DNA of 64,000 nucleotides from Bacillus mycoides (GCF_018742245.1 NZ_CP036132.1:1297001-1361000); one strand, 5' to 3'. Shown: positions 1 through 8,187, counted from the first letter of the stretch. Numbers and translations: made by a program. Notes: a model not told the origin generated them from the sequence alone.

Positions 1-471
1 GTTATTAATAAAGAAGTTGACTTTGGCATCGTACGAACAGAAAAACATCCTCAAGTAGAATCAATCCGTCTTTATAATGACCCTATTGGCCTTTTTGTGC
101 CTCGAAATCATATATTTTTAAAAGAAGAAAAAGTAACAATAGAACATGTAAGTAAACAACCCCTTATCTTCTTTGATTATGGATCAATGGATTGGCTCAT
201 GATTCATCGGCTATTTTCAAGTAATGATGTAAGCCCGACTATATCTTTAGAAGTAGATAATATGGAAACAGCGAAAAATTTAGTGATACAAGGGATGGGC
301 ATTAGCTTCTTGCCTGAACATTGTGTCAAACAAGAATTAGAAAATGGAGAATTGATCCGAGTGGAAATGACACCTCCAGTGAAAATTAATATTAGTATTG
401 ATTTTATCTATTTAAAAGGCAGACCAAAATCTGTTTTTATTGACTTTTTAAAAGAGAAGATGTGTAAATAA
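1..471 (+). CDS. LysR-family transcriptional regulator, C-terminal part (5' end outside window)
   Basis: The reading frame is open from base 1 to the stop at 469-471, giving about 156 residues. They match the effector-binding (periplasmic-binding-protein-like) domain of LysR regulators: a strand reading DFGIVRT, a VPRNH segment, and a late GMGISFLPEH segment typical of the family's second lobe. The N-terminal winged helix lies outside the window, so the target genes cannot be judged. A terminator follows directly, so the gene ends its own transcript. Family assignment is fairly sure; effector unknown. Confidence 0.8.
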   Translation, partial: VINKEVDFGIVRTEKHPQVESIRLYNDPIGLFVPRNHIFLKEEKVTIEHVSKQPLIFFDYGSMDWLMIHRLFSSNDVSPTISLEVDNMETAKNLVIQGMGISFLPEHCVKQELENGELIRVEMTPPVKINISIDFIYLKGRPKSVFIDFLKEKMCK

Positions 472-507
472 AACAAACTGATTGGTATATCAATCGGTTT
501 GTTTTTG
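472..507 (+). terminator. Rho-independent terminator after the LysR gene
   Basis: Stem AAACAAACTGATTG / CAATCGGTTTGTTT around a short loop, followed by T residues. Confidence 0.8.
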
Positions 508-538
508 TTCTGGAGTTGATAGGCATGGGATCCTGGCG

Positions 539-657
539 TATACCTATCAAGCTAAGAAAAGAGGTCACCCAAAAAACGATAAAATAATCTTCTCTGTTAT
601 AAGAGGGTCTAAAATTTCGTTCTGGGGGTGCTGCAAAATATTAACTTGATGGGAATG
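539..657. repeat. MITE-like palindromic repeat 1 with IS231-type ends
   Basis: Long imperfect inverted repeat. The left arm (CCTATCAAGCTAAG, then a CACCC-AAAAAACGAT block) pairs with the right arm (TTTCGTT-CTGGGGGTG, then TTAACTTGATGGG). Its ends resemble the 17-bp terminal repeats of the neighbouring IS231-type elements (about 12 of 17 positions). It has no coding capacity. A further partial right end lies at 515-522. Together with repeat 2 and the LysR terminator it accounts for most of the gene-free stretch 472-910. Confidence 0.6.
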
Positions 658-668
658 TGTCGCTACCC

Positions 669-784
669 CATGCCCATCAACTTAAGAATTTAGAATTCCC
701 CCCAAAAATTATGAGTTTTTTGTTACAAGTTATCACAAAATTTCGTTTTTGGGGTAGTTTTATTTTCTTAGCTTGATTGCGATG
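669..784. repeat. MITE-like palindromic repeat 2; its left end doubles as the end of the 3.7-kb element
   Basis: The left arm starts CATGCCCATCAACTTAAG and runs into a C-rich block (AATTCCCCCCAAAAA). The right arm is the approximate complement (TTTCGTTTTTGGGG, then TTAGCTTGATTGCGATG). It lies in tandem with repeat 1, separated by TGTCGCTACCC. The right side is followed by GAGCGGTACCCC, which resembles that spacer. The left 17 bp match perfectly, in inverse orientation, 4328-4344. Confidence 0.6.
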
Positions 785-910
785 AGCGGTACCCCATAAA
801 GGCCCCTGATACATAATTGATGTTCTGCCATTTGTAGAAAACAATCCACTTATACCATTTTAACAAGAAGAAATATCTCGTCCATGTTGTAATATTGGCT
901 TACGTTAAGC

Positions 911-958
911 TTGTGAAAAAATCATATTCATGTATAATACAATTGATGTATGATACAT
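911..958 (+). promoter_or_regulatory. Promoter and candidate operator of the marR-accA pair
   Basis: TTGTGA (911-916) and TATAAT (933-938) have a 16-bp spacer. Just downstream, at the expected start of transcription, is the perfect palindrome ATGTAT-G-ATACAT (946-958). A palindrome in this place fits an autoregulatory MarR operator; that role is inferred. Confidence 0.5.
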
Positions 959-980
959 TAGTTGTAGGAGGGTGACCTTT

Positions 981-1427
981 TTGAAAAGAGAAGATGCCTT
1001 AAAACTAAGAACAGATATTAAGAAAATGATTATAATAACTGGGGTTTTTGAATCTCAAAATTTGCCCAATGGACCATTTGAAAAACCTTTACCAACTTCT
1101 CAAATGATGGCGTTAGAGGAACTAGAGGTGGAAAAATTAACTGTTTGGCAACTATCCAATAAACTTAGATTAGAGACTTCAACTGTAAGTAGATTGGTAG
1201 ATAAGTTAGTAAAAAAGGGGCTTATTTATCGTGAAGTAAATGAAAAAAATAGAAGAGAACTTTTTCTGCACCTCACAGAAAAAGGTCACATAACTGTTAA
1301 TTGCTTAAGAGAGCAATCCATTACATTTTATCAAAGTATTCTCAATAATTTATCAGAATCAGAACAAAAAATAGTTGTGGATGGTTTTGAATTATTTATT
1401 GATTCTATTTCTAAGCCTTTTGATTAG
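981..1427 (+). CDS. MarR-family transcriptional regulator
   Basis: About 148 residues with the MarR winged helix: a helix around EKLTVWQLSNKL, a recognition helix ETSTVSRLVDKLVKKGL, and a wing with the family motif EKNRRELFLHLTEKG. An upstream GTG (972) overlaps the ribosome-binding site AGGAGGG, so TTG at 981 with normal spacing is the better start. The gene lies 32 bp before an accA paralogue, probably in the same transcript, behind a promoter that overlaps a perfect palindrome. By analogy with FabT, a MarR-type fatty-acid regulator, it may control this accA copy or respond to a compound acting on fatty-acid synthesis; this is inference only. Confidence 0.85.
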   Translation: MKREDALKLRTDIKKMIIITGVFESQNLPNGPFEKPLPTSQMMALEELEVEKLTVWQLSNKLRLETSTVSRLVDKLVKKGLIYREVNEKNRRELFLHLTEKGHITVNCLREQSITFYQSILNNLSESEQKIVVDGFELFIDSISKPFD

Positions 1428-1459
1428 AGTGAGGTAAATCATAACATTTGGAGGATAAA

Positions 1460-2404
1460 ATGAGTTTGGATTTTGAACGTCCTATTATTGAATTAAAAGA
1501 GAAATTTGATGAATTAAAGAAAATTATGAAAGAAAATAATGTAGATTTATCGTCAGAAATTCATGTATTAGAAAAACGTTTAAATAAAATGCAAGATAAA
1601 ATTTATTCTAATATTACACCTTTTCAACGAGTTCAAATTGCAAGGCTACGTAACCGGCCCACGACATTGGACTATATACCTTTATTGTTTACAAACTTTC
1701 TCGAACTTCATGGTGATCGATTATATGGTGATGATAAAGCAATGATAGGTGGTATTGCAAAATTTAAAGGGATGCCCGTTACGGTTATTGGTCATCAAAG
1801 AGGTAGAAATACAAAGGAAAGTATAGAAAGAAATTTTGGAATGGCACATCCAGAAGGTTATAGAAAAGCGCTAAGACTTATGAAACAAGCTGATAAATTT
1901 AATCGCCCTATTATTACATTTATTGATACAATAGGCGCCTATCCAGGGAAAGGGTCTGAAGAACGTGGAATTTCTGAAGCGATAGCTCGAAATCTATTTG
2001 AAATGGCTACACTTAAAGTGCCAATTGTTTGTATTGTAATTGGAGAGGCATCAAGTGGTGGAGCTCTTGGCATTAGTGTCGGTAACCATATCCATATGTT
2101 AGAGTATTCATGGTACTCGGTAATTTCGCCAGAAGGAGCAGCATCTATCCTATGGAAGGACGCTAAGTATGCTCCAGAAGCTGCTGAACATATGAAAATT
2201 TCAGCAAAAGATTTAAAACATTTAGGAATTATTGATGAAATCATTCCTGAAATTAAAGGTGGAGCACAAAATGATATAAAATCACAGGCAAAAATGATTG
2301 AATCTGTAATCGAATCATCTCTAAAAAAATTGATACTATTATCCTCGGAAGAGCTTATACAACAGCGATATGAAAAGTATAGACAAATAGAGAATTATAA
2401 ATGA
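1460..2404 (+). CDS. accA: Acetyl-CoA carboxylase carboxyltransferase alpha-subunit paralogue (AccA-like), stand-alone
   Basis: 314 residues, full length for bacterial AccA, which with AccD forms the carboxyltransferase making malonyl-CoA. Family landmarks are [42 protein letters not shown], a glycine-rich [11 protein letters not shown] and [17 protein letters not shown] at 1460 follows GGAGGA; the TTG at 1448 is part of that site. No accD, accB or accC is nearby; in this group the usual accDA pair is expected elsewhere, so this is probably a second, acquired copy inside the mobile element. Residues around the oxyanion segment ([16 protein letters not shown]) differ from my memory of housekeeping AccA. 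It could be an inhibitor-tolerant subunit or simply redundant. Confidence 0.85.
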   Translation: MSLDFERPIIELKEKFDELKKIMKENNVDLSSEIHVLEKRLNKMQDKIYSNITPFQRVQIARLRNRPTTLDYIPLLFTNFLELHGDRLYGDDKAMIGGIAKFKGMPVTVIGHQRGRNTKESIERNFGMAHPEGYRKALRLMKQADKFNRPIITFIDTIGAYPGKGSEERGISEAIARNLFEMATLKVPIVCIVIGEASSGGALGISVGNHIHMLEYSWYSVISPEGAASILWKDAKYAPEAAEHMKISAKDLKHLGIIDEIIPEIKGGAQNDIKSQAKMIESVIESSLKKLILLSSEELIQQRYEKYRQIENYK

Positions 2405-2514
2405 AAATATTTAAAGTCCGTATTACATTTCGGAGGATTCTCGCAAAAAAATTCTAAATATTTTGTAAGTAACCTCTTAAACTGGGATATGCTGATACTA
2501 TTACTCTACAAAAG

Positions 2515-2668
2515 ATGTGTGATCGGTATGGAAAAGGAAAATTTGTTCAAATGGAAGCATTATCAGCAAGATATTATTTTGTTAACTGTACGTTGGTACG
2601 GTACAACTTAATTTTTCGTGATTTAGTAGAAATGATGAGGAACCAGGATTATCCTACCATTATGCTAG
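2515..2668 (+). pseudogene. IS6-family (IS240/IS26-like) transposase N-terminal relic
   Basis: Two frames together give the conserved start of IS6-family transposases. In one frame WKHYQQDIILLTVRWY (2552-2599); after a small frame shift near 2599, RYNLIFRDLVEMM and a remnant of the following TTIM motif. The catalytic DDE region is absent, and the fragment stops shortly before the promoter region of the IS231 transposase at 2768. It shows that another transposon landed here before or during assembly of the element. The apparent 77-residue open frame across it is not a real gene. Confidence 0.65.
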
Positions 2669-2767
2669 AAATATATATGTTATATTTTCTTTTCCACTAC
2701 CTTTGCACCAGAACCAAAAAATACGCTATTCTTTCTGTAGAATCATAGGAAAGGATGGCGTTTTTGT

Positions 2768-4216
2768 ATGTATCTATCAATTTCTGACGAATTACAATTA
2801 TTTGCTGAAGAATTATATGAACATCTTACCCCTTCATTTTTGGAAAATCTTGCTAGAGAGCTAGGTTTTGTAAAACGAAAACGTAAATTTTCAGGGTATG
2901 ATTTAGCTACTATATGTGTCTGGATTAGTCAACGAGTAGCGAGTGATTCATTAGTCCGATTGTGTAGTCAGCTACATGCATCAACAGGAACTCTTATGAG
3001 TCCTGAAGGACTAAATAAGCGCTTTAATAAAAAGGCAGTGTTCTTTTTGAAACATATTTTCTCCACATTATTAAAAAATAAAATTTGTGGAAAGTCAGCA
3101 ATTCCAAGTGCTTCACTTACCTATTTTCAGCGAATTCGTATTTTAGATGCAACCATTTTTCACGTACCAAAACACTTGGCCAATGTATATCCTGGATCAG
3201 GTGGTTGTGCACAAACAGCGGGTATAAAAATCCAGTTAGAATATGATTTACATAGTGGTCAGTTTTTAAATTTCCAAGTGGAACCAGGGAAAAATAATGA
3301 TAAAACCTTTGGAACAGAGTGTTTATCAACATTACGCCCTGGTGACCTATGTATTCGGGATTTAGGCTATTATTCACTGGATGATTTAGATCAAATGGAT
3401 CAACGTGGTGTGTACTATATATCGCGACTCAAATTAAACAATAGGGTATATGTCAAAAATGAATTTCCTGAATACTTTCGAAACGGAACAATAAAAAACA
3501 ATCTCAGTACATCAAAGTTGATTTAGAGCACATCATGGATACCTTAAAACCAGGACAGTCCTATGAAATAAAAGAAGCTTATATTGGAAAGGATAAAAAA
3601 CTATTTACTCGGGTGATTATGTATCGATTAACAGAAAAACAACTTCGTGAGCGTATGAAAAAACAAGTGTACACAGAAAGTAAAAAAGGGATTACATATT
3701 CGGAAAAAAGCAAACGATTAGCTGGCATGAACCTATATGTTACCAATACACCTTGGGAGATTGCTCCGATGGAACAAATCCATAATTTTTACTCTCTCCG
3801 CTGGCAAATTGAAATCATTTTTAAAACTTGGAAATCCTTATTTCAAATTCATCATTGGCAACATATTAAACAAGAGCGATTAGAATGCCATGTTTATGGA
3901 AAACTCATTGCCATTTTTCTATGTTCTTCTACTATGTTCTTCTACTATGTTTAAGATGCGACAATTAATTTTACAAAAGAAGAAACAAGAATTAAGTGAA
4001 TATAAAGCAATTGGAATGATTCAAGATCACTTATCGAGTTTGTATCAAGCCATACAACAAAACATCCAAGAAATAACAAAGATCCTAATCAGCCTGTTCC
4101 ACCTCCTACAGAAGAACGGAAGAAAATCTCATCGATATGAGAAGAAGACTGTTTTTGATATTATGGGTGTTGTTTATGAGTATAATGGGTTGAAAAAACA
4201 AAAGAAAGTTGCATAA
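2768..4216 (+). pseudogene. IS231-type (IS4 family) transposase, two frameshifts
   Basis: Closely related to the intact transposase at 4448-5878. The frame breaks first at the A-run near 3492-3500; a one-base shift restores [12 protein letters not shown]. It breaks again where TTCTTCTACTATG is duplicated in tandem (about 3925-3950); the intact copy has this 13-mer once. The DDE residues (ILDATIF, IRDLGYY) and the Y-x2-R-x3-E-x6-K signature ([15 protein letters not shown]) are still recognisable, so decay is recent. As in other IS231 elements, a hairpin (AAAAATACGC / GGCGTTTTT) precedes the start codon. The right end is present at 4328-4344. Confidence 0.85.
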
Positions 4217-4355
4217 TTTAAAAAAGGAAACCCGTTAGGGTTTATTTGGTATGCATATTATTAAGAGTATGCTTCTATTTTAGGAATGCTTACCTCCACA
4301 AAATGAAAGTACACTTTGTTTTCATTTTTAAGTTGATGGGCATGTGTCGCTACCC

Positions 4356-6005
4356 CACATCCATCAACTTAAGGATTTAGACTATTCTTAAACATAAAAG
4401 CACGTTACTATTCTCTTATGTTAATGAGAAAGGGTGACGTGCTTTTTATGAATATGCATCAAAAACAAGAGCTGTCTTTATTTGCCGAAGAGTTATATCG
4501 ATATATGTCTCCCGCTAGACTTAATCAATTAGCTATAGAAGCAGGTGGAATGAAACGAAAACGTAAGTGCCATGGGCACCATTTTTTATCTTTGTGTGTA
4601 TGGTTAAATCAACAAATCGCTACAACCTCTCTTACTCAACTTTGTAGTCAATTAGAAACTTCAACAGGAATTTTATTAAGTCCTGAGGGACTGAATCGAC
4701 GATTTAACTCGGCTTCTGTAGCCTTCTTTCGAAATGTATTTACTACACTTCTACAAGCTAAAATTGGAGGATCATCTACAATTTCTCATTCTCTTTCTGC
4801 TTACTTTGAGCGGATTCGCATCCTTGATTCTACAACCTTTCAAGTTCCAGATCGATTCGCAGCTACTTATCCTGGTGCCGGAGGCTGTAGTCATACAGCT
4901 GGTGTGAAAATTCAATTAGAGTATGACTTGTTGAGTGGAGAGTTTTCTGATGTGAAAATTGAACCAGGAAAACGAAGTGATCAGGCATATGGGGCGACTC
5001 GAATGGACATGACACAAAAGAATGAACTATATATTCGTGACTTAGGGTATTTTCGTTTACAAGACTTTAAATCGATCCAAGATAAGGAAGGGTATTATTT
5101 ATCGCGTCTTAAATTACCAACTAAAATATATAGAAAAGAATTCGAAACAGTGGTATTTAAAACAAAACCTGCTCAATTGAGACCGGTATATATACAAATT
5201 CATTTGGAAGACATCATGAACCAATTACAACCTGGCCAAGTGTATGAATTACATGATGTATATGTAGGGAGCAAAGACAAACTACCCACTCGCATTGTGG
5301 TTTATAGATGTACAGAGGAGCAAAAACAGAAACGTCTACATGATCGAGCTATTCGTGAAAAGAAAAAAGGGATTACATATACAGAGCGTACGAAACTTTT
5401 ACAAGGAATTACAGTATATATGACAAACATTCCTACGGAATGGGTACCGAAAGAGAAAATCTATGATTTATATTCACTGCGTTGGCAAATTGAGCTGTTA
5501 TTTAAAATATGGAAATCTTGGTTTCGAATTCATCGTTGTAAATCTATTAAACAAGAGCGATTAGAATGCCACCTTTATGGACAACTCATTAGTATCCTAT
5601 TATGTTCTTCTACTATGTTTAAAATGAGAGAACTCCTGTTACGTAAGAAACAGAAAGAACTAAGTGAATATAAAGCGATGTACATAATTAAAGATTATTT
5701 CTTACTTTTTCATCAAGCACTACATAAAAACACCCAAGAATTATCAAAGATTCTCCTTCGTCTGTTTAACCTCCTACAGCGAAACGGACGAAAATCTCAC
5801 AGATATGAGAAAAAAACAGTCTTTGATATTTTAGGTGTTGTGTATGAGTATACCACTTCTGCCCATCAGGTAGCATAACGAAAAATTTGAAACCCGTCAG
5901 GGTTTATTTGATGTGCCTACTTTTATAACATCTATAAAAGATAATAAAAAACTACGTGGAAAGACCGCATTTTGTATAAAAATATACGTTAAGTTGATGG
6001 ATGTG
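4356..6005 (+). mobile_element. Intact 1650-bp IS231-type insertion sequence
   Basis: Left end CACATCCATCAACTTAA (4356-4372) is the exact reverse complement of 5989-6005 (17 of 17). The element is flanked by perfect 11-bp direct repeats TGTCGCTACCC (4345-4355 and 6006-6016). The length of 1650 bp, one transposase of about 476 residues, and the 11-bp duplication all fit IS231 of the IS4 family. The left direct repeat also serves as the right direct repeat of the 669-4344 element. Confidence 0.9.
4448..5878 (+). CDS. IS231-type IS4-family transposase, intact
   Basis: 476 residues from ATG 4448, which aligns with the start of the neighbouring broken copy; an upstream in-frame ATG (4418) lies inside the hairpin region. 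DDE catalytic residues are visible: first D in RILDSTTF, second D in YIRDLGYF, and the IS4 signature Y-x2-R-x3-E-x6-K in [15 protein letters not shown]. The inverted repeat AAAAGCACGT / ACGTGCTTTT just before the start resembles the IS231 hairpin that protects against read-through expression. No frameshift or stop was seen, so the gene looks functional and could mobilise elements with similar ends. Confidence 0.95.
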   Translation: MNMHQKQELSLFAEELYRYMSPARLNQLAIEAGGMKRKRKCHGHHFLSLCVWLNQQIATTSLTQLCSQLETSTGILLSPEGLNRRFNSASVAFFRNVFTTLLQAKIGGSSTISHSLSAYFERIRILDSTTFQVPDRFAATYPGAGGCSHTAGVKIQLEYDLLSGEFSDVKIEPGKRSDQAYGATRMDMTQKNELYIRDLGYFRLQDFKSIQDKEGYYLSRLKLPTKIYRKEFETVVFKTKPAQLRPVYIQIHLEDIMNQLQPGQVYELHDVYVGSKDKLPTRIVVYRCTEEQKQKRLHDRAIREKKKGITYTERTKLLQGITVYMTNIPTEWVPKEKIYDLYSLRWQIELLFKIWKSWFRIHRCKSIKQERLECHLYGQLISILLCSSTMFKMRELLLRKKQKELSEYKAMYIIKDYFLLFHQALHKNTQELSKILLRLFNLLQRNGRKSHRYEKKTVFDILGVVYEYTTSAHQVA

Positions 6006-6079
6006 TGTCGCTACCCCTATATGTTAGATTTCTTGTTTAGTGCAACAGTTAAATCAATTTTTTGATTAATTTAATTTAA

Positions 6080-6121
6080 ACCCCCCTAACATATTAGACA
6101 CATATAATATGTTAGGGGGGT
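6080..6121. terminator. Perfect 17-bp hairpin after the formate/nitrite transporter gene
   Basis: ACCCCCCTAACATATTA pairs perfectly with TAATATGTTAGGGGGGT around an 8-base loop. It is followed on the minus strand by TTTAAATT, so it can end transcription of the minus-strand gene at 6175. The rest of 6017-6174 shows nothing else. Confidence 0.6.
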
Positions 6122-6174
6122 GATTTAATAATATTTTTTTAAATTAGGTCTTGATAACAGACACTTTGGAGTTT

Positions 6175-7026
6175 TTAATGTTTCATATGTGCTTGTAAAG
6201 GAATAATTTCCTCTGTTTGAGCTGCTACTAATTCAGTTTCTTCTTGTTTAGCAACAGGTGCTTTCTTTGTTAAGTAATGATATACCATACCGACAAATAC
6301 CGATCCGCCAATAATGTTACCGATTGTAACTGGAATTAAGTTATGAATAGCCCCAGCGAAAGTAATCGTATCAGGATGTGGTGAAACTAAAGATAAGGCA
6401 AACAATGATAAGTTTGCGATGCTATGCTCATAGCCAGATAAGAAGAATGTGAAAACGAGCATCATTATCATCAATATTTTTGCTGTATCACCTTTTACTT
6501 GAGAAGGTAAGAAGCAGGCAAGACATACGAGCCAGTTACATAAAATTGCTTTAAAGAATAATTGCATTGTAGGTGTGTTCATTTTACCTTCAACGACTGT
6601 ATTCATTAAATGACCGTGATCAATTGCTCCGAAAATGCCAGTTGCGTAAAATAGTAAGGCAAAGAATAAAGCGCCAGCTAAGTTACCTGCATAACAAGCA
6701 ACCCAGTTACGAAGTGTATCAGAAATCGTTGTTTCTTTTCGTAAAGTTGCCACTGTGAAATACATTGTATTTCCAGTAAATAGTTCAGCACCGCCATATA
6801 TAATAAGTACGAGGGCAATTCCGAAAAACATGGACTCAGCTAAATAGGTTGCTGGTGAATCTGCAATGTGAAAAAAGTTACCTAATTTAAAACATAGTAC
6901 AATAACAAAACCGATATAAATACCAGCAAGTGCAGCACGAATGAAATATTGCATTGGGTTTGTATCTATCATTTGCTTTTTGCTCTTAGCCAGTTTGACA
7001 ACATAATCTAATCCTTGTTCTAGCAT
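6175..7026 (-). CDS. Formate/nitrite transporter (FNT) family channel
   Basis: 283 residues with about six transmembrane segments, the FNT fold. The family's glycine/serine pore segments are visible, for example ELFTGNTMYFTVA, NWLVCLACFL, GYEHSIANL and GAIHNLIPVTIGNIIGGS. Members move formate, nitrite or hydrosulfide across the cytoplasmic membrane. The start is supported by AAAGGAG nine bases upstream. The gene is monocistronic, ending at a strong hairpin. Upstream (about 7125-7162) are a half-conserved Fnr-like site and a cre-like TGTAAACGCTTCC on the minus strand, which would suit an anaerobic carbon-regulated channel. Substrate is not decided by sequence. Confidence 0.88.
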   Translation of the reverse strand: MLEQGLDYVVKLAKSKKQMIDTNPMQYFIRAALAGIYIGFVIVLCFKLGNFFHIADSPATYLAESMFFGIALVLIIYGGAELFTGNTMYFTVATLRKETTISDTLRNWVACYAGNLAGALFFALLFYATGIFGAIDHGHLMNTVVEGKMNTPTMQLFFKAILCNWLVCLACFLPSQVKGDTAKILMIMMLVFTFFLSGYEHSIANLSLFALSLVSPHPDTITFAGAIHNLIPVTIGNIIGGSVFVGMVYHYLTKKAPVAKQEETELVAAQTEEIIPLQAHMKH

Positions 7027-7148
7027 GAGTAATACGCTCCTTTAGTACATCGTCTATAAATACTCCTTATATGAATAAAGTACATGGATTTGTTCTCGTT
7101 TTCAATAAGTTTGTTCAATATTTCACAAAAAGGACATACATCCGAAAA

Positions 7149-7162
7149 GGAAGCGTTTACAA
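7149..7162 (-). promoter_or_regulatory. Candidate CcpA (cre) site upstream of the FNT gene
   Basis: The minus strand reads TGTAAACGCTTCC, matching the cre consensus core TGNAANCGNTTNC. About 35 bases nearer the gene, TGTGA-N6-GAACA is a half-matching Fnr site. Both are pattern matches only. Confidence 0.35.
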
Positions 7163-7219
7163 AAGGGAGTATAATGGAATTTTTTCTAAAAATAGAGAGG
7201 GATTGAAACGAGGAAAAAA

Positions 7220-7250
7220 GAAAAAGCGCTGTAATTACAGCGCTTTTTCG
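7220..7250 (-). terminator. Terminator of the terC-family gene
   Basis: Stem AAAAAGCGCTGTAATTACAGCGCTTTTT; on the minus strand it ends in a T run. It overlaps the last codons of the gene. Confidence 0.8.
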
Positions 7251-8029
7251 TCTAAATTCTTTTCTACTTTTACTTCTACTTCTTTCGAGAAGAACCAACC
7301 GCCAACTGCGATTCCAATTAATACAATCCAGAATGTAAGCTTCCACGGAGTAGATTCTGGGAATGAATGCGGAATGACACCTAAAGCAGGGTGTGCTAGC
7401 GTATAAATCGCTAATTTCACACCAACCCAACCTACAATTAAGAATGCTGCAGTTTCAAGTCCTGGTTTACGTTTTAATATTTGTACGAAAGCAGTTGCTG
7501 CAAATCGCATTATAACTAATCCGATAAGTCCACCTGTAAAGATAACGATAAATTGACCTGTATCAAGACTACCAATCGTACCTAATCCTGTTTTTGGTAA
7601 AGTCACTGCTAATGCAACAGCAGCTAAAATTGAATCAACAGCGAAGGCGATATCAGCAACTTCGACTTTAAATACAGTCCACCAAAAGTTCTCTTGTTTT
7701 TTCTTTGCTTCTTTTTCTTCTGTTTCTTCATGTGAATTCTTTTTAACATACGTTTTAAATAAGTGATTCCCCGCGATAAACATAAGATAAATCGCACCAA
7801 TTGCTTGCACTTGCCATACATCTACTAGGAACGAAATCATAAATAGTGATCCGAAGCGGAAAACGAACGCTCCTGCTAATCCATAAAATAGTGCTTTTTT
7901 TCGTTTTTCTTCTGGTAAATGTTTTACCATGATTGCGAGAACGAGAGCGTTATCAGCCGCTAAAATCCCCTCTAGTGCAATTAGGATGAGTAATACCCAA
8001 CCATACTCCAATAATAATGATACATCCAT
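7235..8029 (-). CDS. TerC-family integral membrane protein (YkoY/YceF type), manganese-responsive
   Basis: 265 residues, seven or so transmembrane helices, with the TerC motifs LEGILAADNALVLA and EVADIAFAVDSILAAVAL; the acidic residues in these motifs are thought to bind metal. Start at ATG 8029 is preferred because AGGAG lies seven bases upstream; longer starts run into the leader. The 5' leader (8134-8274) carries a yybP-ykoY riboswitch, and TerC proteins under this riboswitch are linked to Mn2+ export or metallation of exported enzymes. The central loop is highly charged (EETEEKEAKKKQ). Family and regulation are well supported; transport direction is known only from homologues. Confidence 0.9.
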   Translation of the reverse strand: MDVSLLLEYGWVLLILIALEGILAADNALVLAIMVKHLPEEKRKKALFYGLAGAFVFRFGSLFMISFLVDVWQVQAIGAIYLMFIAGNHLFKTYVKKNSHEETEEKEAKKKQENFWWTVFKVEVADIAFAVDSILAAVALAVTLPKTGLGTIGSLDTGQFIVIFTGGLIGLVIMRFAATAFVQILKRKPGLETAAFLIVGWVGVKLAIYTLAHPALGVIPHSFPESTPWKLTFWIVLIGIAVGGWFFSKEVEVKVEKNLDEKAL

Positions 8030-8133
8030 GTACATTCTCCTCTCATTTCTATAAAGACTAAACAAGTGAAGAAGTTCCCCACTGTTTAGTTTCCCCATAC
8101 TCCTGCGTATCAACGGTGGAAGGAATTTGAAAA

Positions 8134-8168
8134 CAAAAAAGACCTCTGCCGTTGATAGGCAAAGGTCT
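8134..8168 (-). terminator. Riboswitch-controlled terminator ahead of the terC-family gene
   Basis: On the minus strand AGACCTTTGCC pairs with GGCAGAGGTCT, followed by six T. It lies between the aptamer and the gene, as in transcription-controlling riboswitches. Confidence 0.8.
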
Positions 8169-8187
8169 TGCTAGACATATGTAATGA

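Larger units (their letters stand above)
669..4344. mobile_element. Putative 3.68-kb IS231-type mobile cassette carrying marR, an accA paralogue and a dead transposase
   Basis: Bases 669-685 read CATGCCCATCAACTTAA, and 4328-4344 are the exact reverse complement (17 of 17). Outside these ends are perfect 11-bp direct repeats, TGTCGCTACCC at 658-668 and at 4345-4355. This is the signature of one transposition event with an 11-bp target duplication, the size class known for IS231. Inside are a MarR gene, an accA-like gene, an IS6-family relic and an IS231 transposase inactivated by two frameshifts. A normal IS231 is 1.65 kb, so about 2.0 kb of extra DNA sits between the left end and the transposase. 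Compare mobile insertion cassettes (MIC231) that carry passenger genes between IS231 ends. Alternatively, unrelated insertions accumulated inside an old IS. Confidence 0.6.

Noticed and set aside
2515..2748. 77-codon open frame as a gene
   Set aside because: It spans a frameshifted IS6-family fragment; the conserved motif is split over two frames.
2768..4216. Programmed frameshifting in the first IS231 transposase
   Set aside because: One shift is due to a 13-bp duplication absent from the intact paralogue, so mutation is simpler.
658..6016. TGTCGCTACCC as an extension of the IS inverted repeats
   Set aside because: It occurs in the same orientation on both sides of each element, not inverted, so it is a target duplication.
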